Assembly: GCA_002387845.1 (NCBI GenBank)
Contig: DGLB01000002.1
Span: forward strand, 1 to 64,000
DNA length: 64,000 bases
Direction of reading: 5' to 3'
From: Stenotrophomonas maltophilia
GTDB lineage: Bacteria; Pseudomonadota; Gammaproteobacteria; Xanthomonadales; Xanthomonadaceae
Positions 8,198 through 21,935 of this stretch are shown piece after piece (the stretch's first letter is position 1; each line of letters opens with the position of its first letter). The notes beneath the pieces are model-generated. The model was not told the DNA's origin. It did not search any database and worked only from the letters and a program-made list of their open reading frames with translations. Both the position numbers and the translations under genes were made by a program.

Positions 8198-10388
8198 TCT
8201 CGGGGCCACCCTCATCGAGGGAATCCAGCGGGTCCGGACCACCATGCACGGGGTCTTCCACCTGCACGTTGTTGCGGCCCAGCGCCTTGGCGCGATAGCA
8301 CTGGGCGTCGGCCGCCGCGACCGCCGCGTCAACGCTCATGCCGCCGTGAATGGCGGCGATGCCAATACTGGCCCCGACCCCCAGCCGGGTCGTGTCCCAC
8401 GGAATGGTGAGTATCTGCAGGGAATGCAGCAGGTCGGTGCCGATCCGGCGCGCGCGCCGCAGCGAGCAGCCGGCCAGAATCACCGCAAACTCGTCTCCGC
8501 CCAGGCGCGCCACGACATCTGAATCACGCACGCCGTGGCGCAGCGCATTGGCCACTGCCCACAGCATCGCGTCACCGGCCAGATGGCCGTGGGTGTCGTT
8601 GATGGGCTTGAAATTGTCGAGGTCGATGAACATCAACGAGGCGGACTGCCCGGTGCGCGCCACGCGGGTGATGGCCTGCTGGAGGTGGGCCTCGAATCCC
8701 CGGCGGTTGGTGAGCTCGGTCAGCGGGTCCACTTCGGCCAGATGGCGGGCCTCGCGCTGGCGGGCCCGCTGCTGGGTCACGTCACGGATGACCCATACCG
8801 CGCCATTGATCTCGCCTTCGTCGTCGCGCAGCCAGGCCCGGGTCAGGTCGACCGGCAGCAGACGGGCTCCGACCGACAGCAGCAGGTCCGAATGCAGGTC
8901 AACCGCATTGCTGTCCGGGTCCAGCAGCACCTCCAGCTCCAGCGGCGAGCGCGGCGCATATTCAGTGGTCAGCTCCACCACGTCCTGGATCAGGCTGCCG
9001 GTGAACGAGGCCGCGCCCTCCCCGGCCAGCGCGCGGCTGGCCGCCGCGTTGGCATACTCGATGCGGCCGCGCAGATCGAGGCTGAGCACCATGTCGGCCA
9101 CCGCATCCAGGGTGACCCGGGTGCGCTGGGCGGATTCGCGCAGCTGCTGGCTGCTCTGATGCTGGGCCGTGATGTCCTGGATCTGCGACACGAAATGCAG
9201 CGGCTCGCCGTGCGGGGCCCGCACCAGCGATACCGACAGCCGGCCCCAGACCAGGTGCCCGCCCTTGCCCAGGTAGCGCTTGGTCATGTGGTAATGGTCG
9301 CGCCGCCCGGCCAGCAGGTCCTGGACCATCAATAGGTCGGCATCCAGATCGTCGGGATACGTGAGCGTCTGGAAGTCGATCTCCAGCAGTTCGGCACGGG
9401 TGTAGCCCAGAATGCCGCACAGCGCGTCGTTGACGTCCAGCCAGCGCCCTTCCAGCGACACCAGGGCCATGCCGAGCGCAGCCGAGTTGAAGGCACCGGC
9501 GAATTTCTCCGCGGCCAGGTGGGCCTGTTCGCGCACTTCCAGCAGCGGGGTGATGTCCACCGCCATGCCCACATAACCCAGCCGTTGCCCGTCGCCGCCA
9601 TTGAGCGGGCTGATCGACAGCCGCACCTGGCGGTGCCCGCCATCCTTGCGCACGAAGGTCCACTGGTGCGACCAGGTGCCGGTGGCCGCGCGCGCGGTCA
9701 GGGCCTCGAACACGGTGGGCACGCGGCCGTCGGCATCGGCCTCGGGCTGCAGGTAATCGTGCATCTCGTGCGGATCGTGGAACAGCCCCGGGTTGACCCG
9801 GCCGATCACTTCTTCCGGTGCATAGCCCAGCAGCTTCTGCGCACCACTGTTGAACAGGTTGACCACCCCGTGTACGTCGGTGGCGATGACCGCCACTTCA
9901 TCCGATGCATCCACCACCGCCTGCAGGCGCTGGCGTGTATCGGCCGCGTCCTGGCGGGCGTTCTGCAGGTCGCTGACATCGGCATGCGCGCCGGCCATGC
10001 GCAGCGGTCGCCCCTGTGCATCCCACTCGTACACCCGGCCCCGGTCCTGGACCCAGATCCAGCGCCCATCCTTGTGTCGCATCCGGCACAGACTTTCGTA
10101 CTGCGTGGAACGCCCGGCCAGGTGCTCGCGCAGCAGGGCATTGGATTGCGCCACATCATCGGGGTGCGCAAGCTGCAGGAACGTATCGGGGGTGATCGGG
10201 GCCAGCTCCTCACGGGTGTAGCCGACGATCTGCGCCCAGCGTTCGTTGACCTGCATCTGGTCGGTACGGCAGTTCCACTCCCAGCTGCCCATGCCGGTGC
10301 CGTCGATGATCATTTCCAGCCGACGCCGCTCTTCGGCCAGCGCCTGCAGGGCGGCCTGGGCATCCAGCAAGGCGGTCTGCGGCGTCAC
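8193..10388 (-). CDS. Multi-PAS diguanylate cyclase (GGDEF)
   Basis: 731 residues from the GTG at 10388: four PAS domains in series (roughly residues 20-140, 145-270, 280-400, 420-540) and a C-terminal GGDEF domain. The active-site motif is intact (ARLGGDEFAVIL), and RDSD five residues before it is a canonical inhibitory I-site. It should make cyclic di-GMP from two GTP under control of the PAS sensors. No EAL domain or membrane segment. The start is uncertain: the frame is open to a TTG at 10508, but the first 40 residues look non-coding. A strong ribosome site serves an ATG in another frame (10465) whose short frame ends by overlapping the GTG at 10388. Confidence 0.9.
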   Translation of the reverse strand: MTPQTALLDAQAALQALAEERRRLEMIIDGTGMGSWEWNCRTDQMQVNERWAQIVGYTREELAPITPDTFLQLAHPDDVAQSNALLREHLAGRSTQYESLCRMRHKDGRWIWVQDRGRVYEWDAQGRPLRMAGAHADVSDLQNARQDAADTRQRLQAVVDASDEVAVIATDVHGVVNLFNSGAQKLLGYAPEEVIGRVNPGLFHDPHEMHDYLQPEADADGRVPTVFEALTARAATGTWSHQWTFVRKDGGHRQVRLSISPLNGGDGQRLGYVGMAVDITPLLEVREQAHLAAEKFAGAFNSAALGMALVSLEGRWLDVNDALCGILGYTRAELLEIDFQTLTYPDDLDADLLMVQDLLAGRRDHYHMTKRYLGKGGHLVWGRLSVSLVRAPHGEPLHFVSQIQDITAQHQSSQQLRESAQRTRVTLDAVADMVLSLDLRGRIEYANAAASRALAGEGAASFTGSLIQDVVELTTEYAPRSPLELEVLLDPDSNAVDLHSDLLLSVGARLLPVDLTRAWLRDDEGEINGAVWVIRDVTQQRARQREARHLAEVDPLTELTNRRGFEAHLQQAITRVARTGQSASLMFIDLDNFKPINDTHGHLAGDAMLWAVANALRHGVRDSDVVARLGGDEFAVILAGCSLRRARRIGTDLLHSLQILTIPWDTTRLGVGASIGIAAIHGGMSVDAAVAAADAQCYRAKALGRNNVQVEDPVHGGPDPLDSLDEGGPEM

Positions 10389-10465
10389 GCGCGCGTCACG
10401 CTGCGGGCGCGGCTTCCCGCCCCACCCCCGACCGGACTGCACTGCCGTGCCTGCTGTTCTGTCAT
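10385..10465 (-). other. Possible 26-codon upstream open reading frame
   Basis: ATG at 10465 sits behind GGAGGGG, the best ribosome site near the diguanylate cyclase, and encodes MTEQQARQCSPVG onward for 26 codons. Its TGA overlaps the GTG start of the cyclase. It could couple translation, or it could reveal a one-base frameshift. Confidence 0.35.
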
Positions 10466-10593
10466 CTGGCCCCTCCGCCAGTTCGCAGCGTACAGCGATT
10501 GAATGCAAAGCGTGATCAAACTTCTGTCAATGTGCCCCCGCAAAAGGCGCAGGCCGCCCTGAAGGCGGCCTGCGATGGGAAGGCAAGGCGGGT

Positions 10594-12960
<2,367 letters not shown>

Positions 12961-13070
12961 TGCTTCCGGCCGGGGCCGCTGTGCGGAAAACCCCGATTGT
13001 GGCAATGCCAGCCCGCCGGGGAAACCCGTTGACAATCGCCCCGCGTTGGGGGCGGAACTGCCTTGGCGGC

Positions 13071-13286
13071 CTAGCGATAATGCTGGGCAGTGCGTTGGCG
13101 CACCGCGTCGTCGAGCATGGTTTCCAGCGCCATCACCCGCACGCGGCCGATGCCCTGCAGTTCCATGAAGCGCTCGGTATAGATTTCCGGACCCTGCGCG
13201 GTGTCGGCCTGCGACTTGCTGAAGCCCAGCGGCACCACGCCCTTGTCGCCATCCTTGCTACCACCGACATAAAGAACAATTGCCAT
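13071..13286 (-). CDS. Small conserved hypothetical protein
   Basis: 71 residues, [16 protein letters not shown] onward, with a good AGGAG ribosome site. There is no signal peptide or membrane segment. I associate it with xanthomonads but know no function. Confidence 0.7.
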   Translation of the reverse strand: MAIVLYVGGSKDGDKGVVPLGFSKSQADTAQGPEIYTERFMELQGIGRVRVMALETMLDDAVRQRTAQHYR

Positions 13287-13422
13287 GTGATGTGTTTCTC
13301 CTGATACGTCTCTACAACAGCCTGCAGCTTACGCCACCCAGGCTGAAGATTCGGCGTGCAGGCTAATAACGTTTGTTTGCATGCAGATGACGTCGCGATA
13401 CCGACGTTTTGCTTACGCGAAA

Positions 13423-13908
13423 TTAACGTCCAGATAACTTCGTCGGCCACCAGCCCCGTCCGGTCAGCGCATAGACGTCGGCCGCGCGCTCGAACGGATT
13501 GCGCGCGCTCACCCCGCCGCACAGCAGGTACACCGGCAGATACAGGGGCCCCAGCACCAGATACTGGTAAACATGGGCGCGCTCATGGTCGTGCAGCCCG
13601 ATCACCGGTTCGGTGCACCACCCGGCCTGGTGGGCATAGGTCCGGCACGGCACGTCCAGGGTGGGGCCGGTATGCAGGACGACGTTGCCGAGGGTGATCG
13701 CCCCGCCGGGACCCCAGGGGTAATGGCGAAACACCAGCGCTGCATCGCGCCTGCTCCAATAAGGCCGCGCGCCCGCGCACATCCCGGCCAGGCCCGCCAG
13801 CAGTCCGGCCAGGGTGTTGGGCAGCGTCCACGCGGCCCCCAGCATCTGCAGCAGGCGCAGTGCCGGGCGCGGCAGACTCAATCGGCTTCGTTCGGGATGA
13901 GCAGCCAT
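13423..13908 (-). CDS. Hypothetical membrane protein with HERAH motif
   Basis: 161 residues. It has a hydrophobic N-terminal helix, a central domain and 'GLHDHERAHVYQYLVLGPLYLPVY' in the C-terminal third. The His-Glu-x-x-His arrangement is the zinc ligand pair of metalloproteases, but the surrounding fold is not one I can name. Its first codons overlap the end of the PspC-domain gene by 31 bases, so the two are probably translated together. Confidence 0.7.
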   Translation of the reverse strand: MAAHPERSRLSLPRPALRLLQMLGAAWTLPNTLAGLLAGLAGMCAGARPYWSRRDAALVFRHYPWGPGGAITLGNVVLHTGPTLDVPCRTYAHQAGWCTEPVIGLHDHERAHVYQYLVLGPLYLPVYLLCGGVSARNPFERAADVYALTGRGWWPTKLSGR

Positions 13909-14081
13909 AGGATCAGGTAAACCAGAATGCCGGGGAAGGCCGCAGAAGCGATCGAGACGACGACGTACAGCACGCGCAGCAGGGTGACGTTCCAGCCGAA
14001 GCGATGCGCGATGCCGCCCATCACCCCGGCGATCATACGGTCGTTGAGCGAACGCGACAGCGTTCGCGGCGCGGTGTTCAT
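13878..14081 (-). CDS. PspC-domain protein
   Basis: 67 residues forming one PspC domain: 'MIAGVMGGIAHRFGWNVTLLRVLY' followed by a transmembrane helix and a short tail. In E. coli PspC senses membrane stress; single-domain relatives are common and their partners unknown. GGAGG precedes the start at 14081. It overlaps the start of the HERAH-motif gene downstream. Confidence 0.85.
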   Translation of the reverse strand: MNTAPRTLSRSLNDRMIAGVMGGIAHRFGWNVTLLRVLYVVVSIASAAFPGILVYLILWLLIPNEAD

Positions 14082-14130
14082 GGGAAGGTCCTCCAACGGT
14101 GATTGAAGGCTACGGTACCGCCGGGGGTGT

Positions 14131-14499
14131 CTACGGGGTGCGTTGGCGCTGGGCCGCCAGCCGGCTGCCGAACCATGCCGAGGCGGTCTGCTCGGGCTGC
14201 CCCGGGCAGGCGATACGGTAGGGTTTGCCGCTGATGCTGCTGCGGCTGGCGGCACGTTCGATGAACTGTTCGGCGGTGTCCACCTGGCCCTTCTTCAGCA
14301 GGTAGTCGTATTTGCGCTGCAGATGGGCGCGGGCTTCGGCGGCATCATGCCAGCTGCCATTGCGCTGGAACCGGCATGAGGAGCCGTCCAGGCTGGCGAT
14401 CAGCCCCGCGATCTCGCGGCGGGCCGTGTCCCCCGGTGCCGCCTGCGTGGTGGCCGCCACTGCGAACAGCAGCATCAACGTCAGCGCGCCGCGGATCAT
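14131..14499 (-). CDS. Exported DUF5329-family protein
   Basis: 122 residues with an N-terminal signal peptide ending near TTQAA. The mature part has the DUF5329 pattern 'SSCRFQRNGSWHDAAEARAHL' and 'SSISGKPYRIAC', including two spaced cysteines that could pair in the periplasm. The ATG overlaps the phaC stop as ATGA, so it is the last gene of the pssA-phaE-phaC operon. Function unknown. Confidence 0.8.
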   Translation of the reverse strand: MIRGALTLMLLFAVAATTQAAPGDTARREIAGLIASLDGSSCRFQRNGSWHDAAEARAHLQRKYDYLLKKGQVDTAEQFIERAASRSSISGKPYRIACPGQPEQTASAWFGSRLAAQRQRTP

Positions 14500-15566
14500 G
14501 ACGACCGCGCCTGCAGCCATTCGGTGATCGTCGTCGGCACTTCGCGCTGGGCACGGCCAGAGACATAGATGCCGATATGCCCGCCGCGGAAGCTGCTTTC
14601 GGTGTAATCGGTACTGCCTACCCGACCGCGCAGCGCGCGCGACGCATCCGGCGGCACCAGGTGATCCTGCTCGGCATAGATGTTCAACACCGGCAGCGTC
14701 ACCTGCGCCAGCGCCACCGTGTCGGGACCGATGCGCACGCCGTCATGCATCAGCCCGTTGCCCTGGTAGAACTGCTTGATGAAGTCACGGAACGCTTCGC
14801 CAGCCAGGTCGGGCGAATCGAAGATCCACTTCTCCATGCGCAGGAAATCCTCCAGTGCCGCCTTGTCATCCAGAATGTCGAGCAGCCCCACGTACTTCTG
14901 GACGTTCAGCCGGAACGGCTTGAGCATCAGGTAGCTGGCGTTCATCAGGTCGGCCGGGATGTTACCCAGCGTGTCCACCAGCAGGTCCACGTCCACGTGC
15001 CGTGCCCACTGCGAAAGCATGTTGTCGGGGGTGTGGAAATCCACCGGGGTGACCATGGTGATCAGGTTGGCCAGCTTGTGCTGGCGCAGCGCCGCGTAGC
15101 ACAGCGCGAACACGCCGCCCTGGCAGATGCCGAGCATGTTGATCGGATGGCCGCCATGGGCCGCGACCAGGTGGTCCACCGCGCCATCGACGAAGCGCAG
15201 CAGGTAGTCCTCCAGGGTCTGGTAGCGTTCGGAGCGGTCCGGGTAACCCCAGTCCAGCACGTATACATCGTGGCCCAGCGCCAGCAGACGCTGCACCAGC
15301 GAGCGGTCGGCCTGCAGGTCGACCATGTAGGGCCGGTTGACCAGGGCGTACACGATCAGCAACGGGGTGCGATGCACGGGCGCGTCTTCGCCGACGAAGC
15401 GATACAGACGCACCTTGCCGTCGCGCCAGACCTCTTCGCGGACGGTGCTGCCGTAATCAACATCATCCACCGACGGCAGCAGCTTCAGTCCGTCCATCAG
15501 CTTGCGCTGCATGGACAGGGTTTCCTGCAGCAGGTCTTCGGCGTTGAAACCGAGTGGACCCTTCAT
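14496..15566 (-). CDS. phaC: Class III polyhydroxyalkanoate synthase subunit PhaC
   Basis: 356 residues, the short form typical of class III synthases. The lipase-like box with catalytic Cys is 'MLGICQGGVFALCY'; the catalytic Asp lies in 'YAEQDHLVPPDASR' and the His in 'RGGHIGIYVSG'. With PhaE it polymerises hydroxyacyl-CoA into storage granules. The start at 15566 overlaps the phaE stop as ATGA. Longer in-frame starts read back through phaE and are rejected. Confidence 0.93.
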   Translation of the reverse strand: MKGPLGFNAEDLLQETLSMQRKLMDGLKLLPSVDDVDYGSTVREEVWRDGKVRLYRFVGEDAPVHRTPLLIVYALVNRPYMVDLQADRSLVQRLLALGHDVYVLDWGYPDRSERYQTLEDYLLRFVDGAVDHLVAAHGGHPINMLGICQGGVFALCYAALRQHKLANLITMVTPVDFHTPDNMLSQWARHVDVDLLVDTLGNIPADLMNASYLMLKPFRLNVQKYVGLLDILDDKAALEDFLRMEKWIFDSPDLAGEAFRDFIKQFYQGNGLMHDGVRIGPDTVALAQVTLPVLNIYAEQDHLVPPDASRALRGRVGSTDYTESSFRGGHIGIYVSGRAQREVPTTITEWLQARSS

Positions 15567-16522
15567 GGCTTGGGCTTCCTGGAGGTGGATCGGGAACCGC
15601 GAGGCGACGCTGGGCGCTGCTCTGCGGCAGCGGCCATGCGCCGCACCGCCCGTTCCAGCTCGGTGATGCGCCGATGCGCAGCGTCCATTTCGGTACGGGT
15701 GGGCAGGCCCAGCGCTTCGCAGAGGCGCTCCACCTCGTGCTGGGCCGCCCCGCGCAGGCGCATCTGCGCATTGCCGAGCGCGCCATATACCTGCTGGAAG
15801 GCCTCGGACAGAGCGACCTTCGCATAGGCCTCTTCGGCCGCCTCGATCCACAGGTCGAACATCGCGCGGGCACTGGTCAGCTGGTTGCCGGGCTGTTCGT
15901 GCTCGGCCAGGCGCTGCTCGAACAAAGCGTAGGCGTCATCCAGTGCCTGCCGGATCTGCTCCACATAGGCGCGGGCGTGTTCCTGGTACTCCTGCTGGGC
16001 GCGCATCAACCCCTGCCAGCGCGCCTGGTGCTCGCGTGCGGGACCGAACGCCGGGCTCTGCAGCCACGGCTCCAGATCTTTCTGCAGCCGCTCCAGCAGC
16101 GCCAGCAGGTCCGGTCCGCCGGCCTGGGTATGGCCGCGGGCCCCCTGCAGCATCCACTTCAGCATGCCATCGCCCTGCCCTTCCACCGCCTGGCGCCAGG
16201 CCTGGGCAATGTCGGCGCTGCTGGCATCCTGGCCGGCAAACTGCGCGGCCACCGCCTGCATGGTGCCGTACCAGCCACCGGCCTGCTCGCGGAAGCGGTG
16301 CACGGCGTCCTCGGCCTGGCGGTTGCCGGGGGCATGCCCCGGGGCAGACATCAGCTGCGCCCAGCCCTCGATGGTCTGCTGCCAGCTGCCGGGTGCGTGC
16401 CCGCCCTCAACGCCGGCTGCCCCGCCAGCCTGGCGCAGCGCATCGCCCCAGGCGCTGAAATACTGGCGCGCCAGCGTCTCGAAATCTCCTGCGTCGTGGT
16501 TGCCGCCGGCGCTGCTGCTCAT
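15563..16522 (-). CDS. phaE: Class III PHA synthase subunit PhaE
   Basis: 319 residues, helix-rich. The N-terminal half holds the 'DFETLARQYFSAWGDAL' segment usual in PhaE, and the C-terminal part is a long coiled coil ('ALGLPTRTEMDAAHRRITELE') ending in a basic tail. It activates PhaC. The start at 16522 overlaps the stop of pssA as ATGA, and its own stop overlaps phaC the same way. No phasin or PHA-monomer genes are adjacent. Confidence 0.9.
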   Translation of the reverse strand: MSSSAGGNHDAGDFETLARQYFSAWGDALRQAGGAAGVEGGHAPGSWQQTIEGWAQLMSAPGHAPGNRQAEDAVHRFREQAGGWYGTMQAVAAQFAGQDASSADIAQAWRQAVEGQGDGMLKWMLQGARGHTQAGGPDLLALLERLQKDLEPWLQSPAFGPAREHQARWQGLMRAQQEYQEHARAYVEQIRQALDDAYALFEQRLAEHEQPGNQLTSARAMFDLWIEAAEEAYAKVALSEAFQQVYGALGNAQMRLRGAAQHEVERLCEALGLPTRTEMDAAHRRITELERAVRRMAAAAEQRPASPRGSRSTSRKPKP

Positions 16523-17133
16523 GGCTTGGGAATTCGCAGGGTTTTGCTGATCATCAACGAGCCGGACAGCGCGAACAGCAGCACCAGCGGGTGCAGCTGC
16601 CACGGCCCCAGCTGCCAGCGCCCCAGCCACAGCTCGGGACCAATGGCCCCCAGGCTCGCCGCCACGGCCAGCACCACCACCAGCGCCAGGCTGGTGGGAA
16701 TGGGCGTGCCCTCGAAGTACGGCACCTTGTCGCCCTCACCGGCCAGCGCTTCGGCGGTGACGTTGTAGCGGGCCAGCCGGCTGACGCCGCAGCACACGAA
16801 GTAGCTCAGCACCAGCCAGTCCCAGCCGCCCTGCATGCCACAGGCATAGGCCAGCGCCGCCGGGGCCACGCCGAAGGAGATCACGTCGGACAGCGAATCC
16901 AGTTCGCGGCCCAGGGTGGAACTGGACTTGCGCCAGCGTGCGATGCGGCCGTCAAGCGCATCGAAAATGAAAGCCAGCGGGATCAGCGCCATGCCCCACA
17001 ACAGATAGCTGCGCTCGCCGTCCTGCAGGTAGCGCATGGCCGCAAACACCGCCCCCATGCCGCAGAAGGCATTGGCCAGGGTGAACCAGTCGGCCAGCTG
17101 GAACTCGCGCAGCATCGAGAAGTGACGTTTCAT
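16519..17133 (-). CDS. pssA: CDP-alcohol phosphatidyltransferase, probable phosphatidylserine synthase
   Basis: 204 residues with about six membrane helices. The CDP-alcohol phosphotransferase signature (D-x-x-D-G-x-x-A-R...G-x-x-x-D-x-x-x-D) is complete: 'DALDGRIARWRKSSSTLG' followed by 'RELDSLSD'. It most resembles type II CDP-diacylglycerol-serine O-phosphatidyltransferases, which start phosphatidylethanolamine synthesis in the inner membrane. It heads the operon with phaE and phaC; the start MKRHFSM at 17133 is preferred over one nine codons upstream. Confidence 0.85.
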   Translation of the reverse strand: MKRHFSMLREFQLADWFTLANAFCGMGAVFAAMRYLQDGERSYLLWGMALIPLAFIFDALDGRIARWRKSSSTLGRELDSLSDVISFGVAPAALAYACGMQGGWDWLVLSYFVCCGVSRLARYNVTAEALAGEGDKVPYFEGTPIPTSLALVVVLAVAASLGAIGPELWLGRWQLGPWQLHPLVLLFALSGSLMISKTLRIPKP

Positions 17134-17295
17134 GGAAGCTCGAAGAACGGTAGTGGGCAAAGAGTACCGCGAGCGGCCCAGACCGTGACAGCCTTCACCG
17201 TACGGTGCTTTCGCATGGCGCTCACGCGAAGGCGACCTGCGGTGAATTTTTCGCCACCCATCTTGACAGCGAGGGGGGCTGGGGGCCGTCGGCGT

Positions 17296-17341
17296 TTATC
17301 CACAAACTTGCCCACCGGTCATCCACACCCCCTGTGCATAA
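17296..17341. promoter_or_regulatory. Cluster of DnaA-box-like sequences
   Basis: TTATCCACA at 17296-17304 matches the DnaA consensus TTATNCACA. TCATCCACA at 17319-17327 differs by one base. TTATGCACA reads on the minus strand at 17341-17333. All three lie within 46 bases between the start of pssA and the end of the Nudix gene. Confidence 0.6.
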
Positions 17342-17345
17342 GTCG

Positions 17346-17365
17346 AGCCGGGCTTGCCCGGCTAC
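17346..17365 (-). repeat. SMAG-type REP
   Basis: On the minus strand GTAG is followed by CCGGGC and GCCCGG arms. It lies just beyond the Nudix gene stop. Confidence 0.7.
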
Positions 17366-17369
17366 GCGG

Positions 17370-17858
17370 TTACAGGCGCGTGTAGCTCCACGACTGCATG
17401 CTGCCATCCCGGTACGGCATCACCCCATGGAACGGGCGCGGGTCCACGTCGAACACCAGCGGCAGGAACTGGCGGTCGCCCTCCCACATCGGCAGGGTGC
17501 CCAGCTTGTCCACGTCCACCCATTCCAGCGTGCCTTCAGGATTGGCGGTCAACGGGGTGCCGGTGTAATCGTCAATGACGAACACGAAGCCGAACCAGTC
17601 CTCGCCGTGCTTGCCGAAGCCCGGCCAGCTGATGGTGCCGCGCAGGCGCATGCTGCCGCATTCGATGCCGGCCTCTTCCAGGATCTCCCGGCGCATGCCG
17701 GCGGCCACGTCCTCGTCGCGCTCGACCTTGCCGCCGAGGCCGTTGTACTTGCCCAGGTGGTGGTCACCGGGCCGGGCGTTGCGATGGATCATCAGGACTT
17801 GCCCGCCATCGGGCGAAAGCACGTAGCCGAGGGTGGCCACGATGGGGGTGTAAGGCAT
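17370..17858 (-). CDS. Nudix hydrolase (MutT/MTH1-like)
   Basis: 162 residues with a perfect Nudix box G-x5-E-x7-R-E-U-x-E-E-x-G-U ('GKVERDEDVAAGMRREILEE' continuing AGI). The surrounding 'KYNGLGGKV' and 'WPGFGKHGEDWFGFVFV' resemble oxidised purine nucleoside triphosphatases. It is probably a cytoplasmic pyrophosphohydrolase cleaning the nucleotide pool; the exact substrate is inference. ATG at 17858. It is followed by a REP and a DnaA-box cluster. Confidence 0.85.
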   Translation of the reverse strand: MPYTPIVATLGYVLSPDGGQVLMIHRNARPGDHHLGKYNGLGGKVERDEDVAAGMRREILEEAGIECGSMRLRGTISWPGFGKHGEDWFGFVFVIDDYTGTPLTANPEGTLEWVDVDKLGTLPMWEGDRQFLPLVFDVDPRPFHGVMPYRDGSMQSWSYTRL

Positions 17859-17900
17859 GGTGTACCGGTTCTTTGGGGTGTAAGCGTTTGATTATGCGGA

Positions 17901-18407
17901 CTACGCGGTGGCGTGCGGAGTTTCGGCCAAGGCCGGGACCACGTCGCCGTCGCGGCGCAGGGTGGCGACGCCGTGGCCGCGCTCGGCCAGGTATTCCAGC
18001 CATTTGCCCAGGAAGGTGTTCATGCGCATGCGGTGGCTGATCAGCTCGGCAGGCGGCGGATACATGCCGACCACGTCCTGCCAGCGCCGGCCCACATAGC
18101 AATGCGTGGTTTCGGCCTGGCGGGCATCGCGGTACAGGCGCACATAGGCCGAGGGGTCGGGCTGGCCGGTCACCGGGTCGGCAAAGTCGTAGGTCAGGCG
18201 TAATTCCACGGTGTAGCGGTGGCATTCAATCACGTCCAGGCGCACATCCAGCCCGTCGCCCACCGAGGAGATGTAGCTGCCGGCTGCCAGTTCGGACGGG
18301 GCGAACAGGCGCACCAGGTGACGGTAGTTCTCCGCATACAGGCCCATCAACCAGCTCAGACGGCTGAGCCGGGGAATGCGTTCGATGCGGGGCGATGCCT
18401 GGGCCAT
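17901..18407 (-). CDS. DUF1249 family protein (YqiB-like)
   Basis: 168 residues with the DUF1249 opening 'RLSWLMGLYAENYRHLVRLF' and the conserved 'CHRYTVELRLTYDF' and 'DARQAETTHCY' segments. The family is widespread in gammaproteobacteria with no settled function; YqiB is the E. coli member. It is a soluble protein. It lies just upstream of the Nudix gene on the same strand, a link also seen in enterobacteria (YqiB with NudF), so the two may share a transcript. Confidence 0.85.
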   Translation of the reverse strand: MAQASPRIERIPRLSRLSWLMGLYAENYRHLVRLFAPSELAAGSYISSVGDGLDVRLDVIECHRYTVELRLTYDFADPVTGQPDPSAYVRLYRDARQAETTHCYVGRRWQDVVGMYPPPAELISHRMRMNTFLGKWLEYLAERGHGVATLRRDGDVVPALAETPHATA

Positions 18408-18487
18408 GGATTCGATCCTACACGTTGGTCATCCAAACGTGGGGGTTCGATGCGGCCGGACAAGGCTTGGGCCTGAACGCCCCCCTC

Positions 18488-19309
18488 TCAATAATGCTCG
18501 CGCTGCAACCCCAGCGTGGCCAGCACCTTGCTGGAAATCTCCTCGATCGAGGTATGCGTGGTGCTCAACGTGGGAATCCGCTCCATCCGGAACATGGTTT
18601 CGGCCGCCGCCACTTCCTTGCGGCAGGTGTCCAGGTTGGCGTAGCGCGAATTGGGGCGGCGCTCCTGGCGGATCTGCTGCAGCCGGTCAGGATCGATGGT
18701 CAGGCCGAACAGCTTGTGCCGGTACGGACGCAGCCGGGGCGGCAGACGGTCGCTCTCCAGGTCTTCGTCGGTCAGCGGGTAGTTGGCCGCGCGCACCCCG
18801 AAATGCAGGGCCAGATAGATGCAGGTCGGGGTCTTGCCGGCCCGTGAAACCGCTACCAGGATCACGTCGGCATCGTCGTAGTTGATGGCAATGCCGTCGT
18901 CGTGGCTGAGCGCGAAGTTCATCGCGTTGATGCGCCGGTGGTACGTCTCGAAGTCCACCATGCCGTGCGCCTGGCCGACCCGGGAGTGCCGGTTCACCGC
19001 CAGCTCACGCTCCAGCGGCTCGATGAAGGGGGCGAAAACGTCGAGCATCAGCCCCCCGCTTTCGGCCAGGATCATGCTCAGACTGCTGTCCACGCAGGAA
19101 CTGACCACGATCGGCCGAACCTGGTAGCGCTCCCCCGCCGCGCGGATCCTTTCACACGCTTCCCGCGCTTTTTCGGGGTCGTCGACGAACGACATGCGGT
19201 CGGTAATGAAGCTGAATCCGGAGAACTGGGTGAGCAGGCTATGCCCAATGGTTTCAGCGGTGATACCGGTTCCATCGGATACGTAGAAGACCGGACGGAT
19301 CATCGTCAT
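18488..19309 (-). CDS. ppsR: PEP synthase regulatory protein (kinase/pyrophosphorylase)
   Basis: 273 residues of the DUF299 family: opening '[20 protein letters not shown]' and P-loop '[16 protein letters not shown]'. It inactivates PEP synthase by ADP-dependent phosphorylation of a Thr and reactivates it by phosphate-dependent removal. It is divergent from ppsA with 144 bases between the two starts, fitting its role as regulator of that enzyme. Confidence 0.95.
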   Translation of the reverse strand: MTMIRPVFYVSDGTGITAETIGHSLLTQFSGFSFITDRMSFVDDPEKAREACERIRAAGERYQVRPIVVSSCVDSSLSMILAESGGLMLDVFAPFIEPLERELAVNRHSRVGQAHGMVDFETYHRRINAMNFALSHDDGIAINYDDADVILVAVSRAGKTPTCIYLALHFGVRAANYPLTDEDLESDRLPPRLRPYRHKLFGLTIDPDRLQQIRQERRPNSRYANLDTCRKEVAAAETMFRMERIPTLSTTHTSIEEISSKVLATLGLQREHY

Positions 19310-19340
19310 GTGCCTGTGAACCCCTCTGAAGCCTAAAAAG

Positions 19341-19368
19341 GCCGTCGATACAAGCTTGTGCCGACGGC
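19341..19368. promoter_or_regulatory. Inverted repeat in the ppsR-ppsA divergent promoter region
   Basis: GCCGTCG and CGACGGC arms flank a 14-base centre containing AAGCTT. It could be an operator or leader hairpin; no factor is known. Confidence 0.4.
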
Positions 19369-19453
19369 GGTCTGCCCGGCATCATATCGGCTTCTTCCTA
19401 CGGACGTGGCCATCCAAGCCCGCCTCGGGCGATGGCCAAACGGAGCATCGCGC

Positions 19454-21832
<2,379 letters not shown>

Positions 21833-21883
21833 GCTTCGCACTGACATGATGTTCATCGCGTTCGGTTCACACTGATCGCATCC

Positions 21884-21913
21884 AAAGCCCCGCCTATGCG
21901 GGGCTTTGTTTTT
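21884..21913 (+). terminator. Rho-independent terminator of ppsA
   Basis: AAAGCCCCGC and GCGGGGCTTT arms around CTAT, then a T-rich tract. Confidence 0.85.
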
Positions 21914-21935
21914 GCAGCCCCACCCCGGAGACCCC

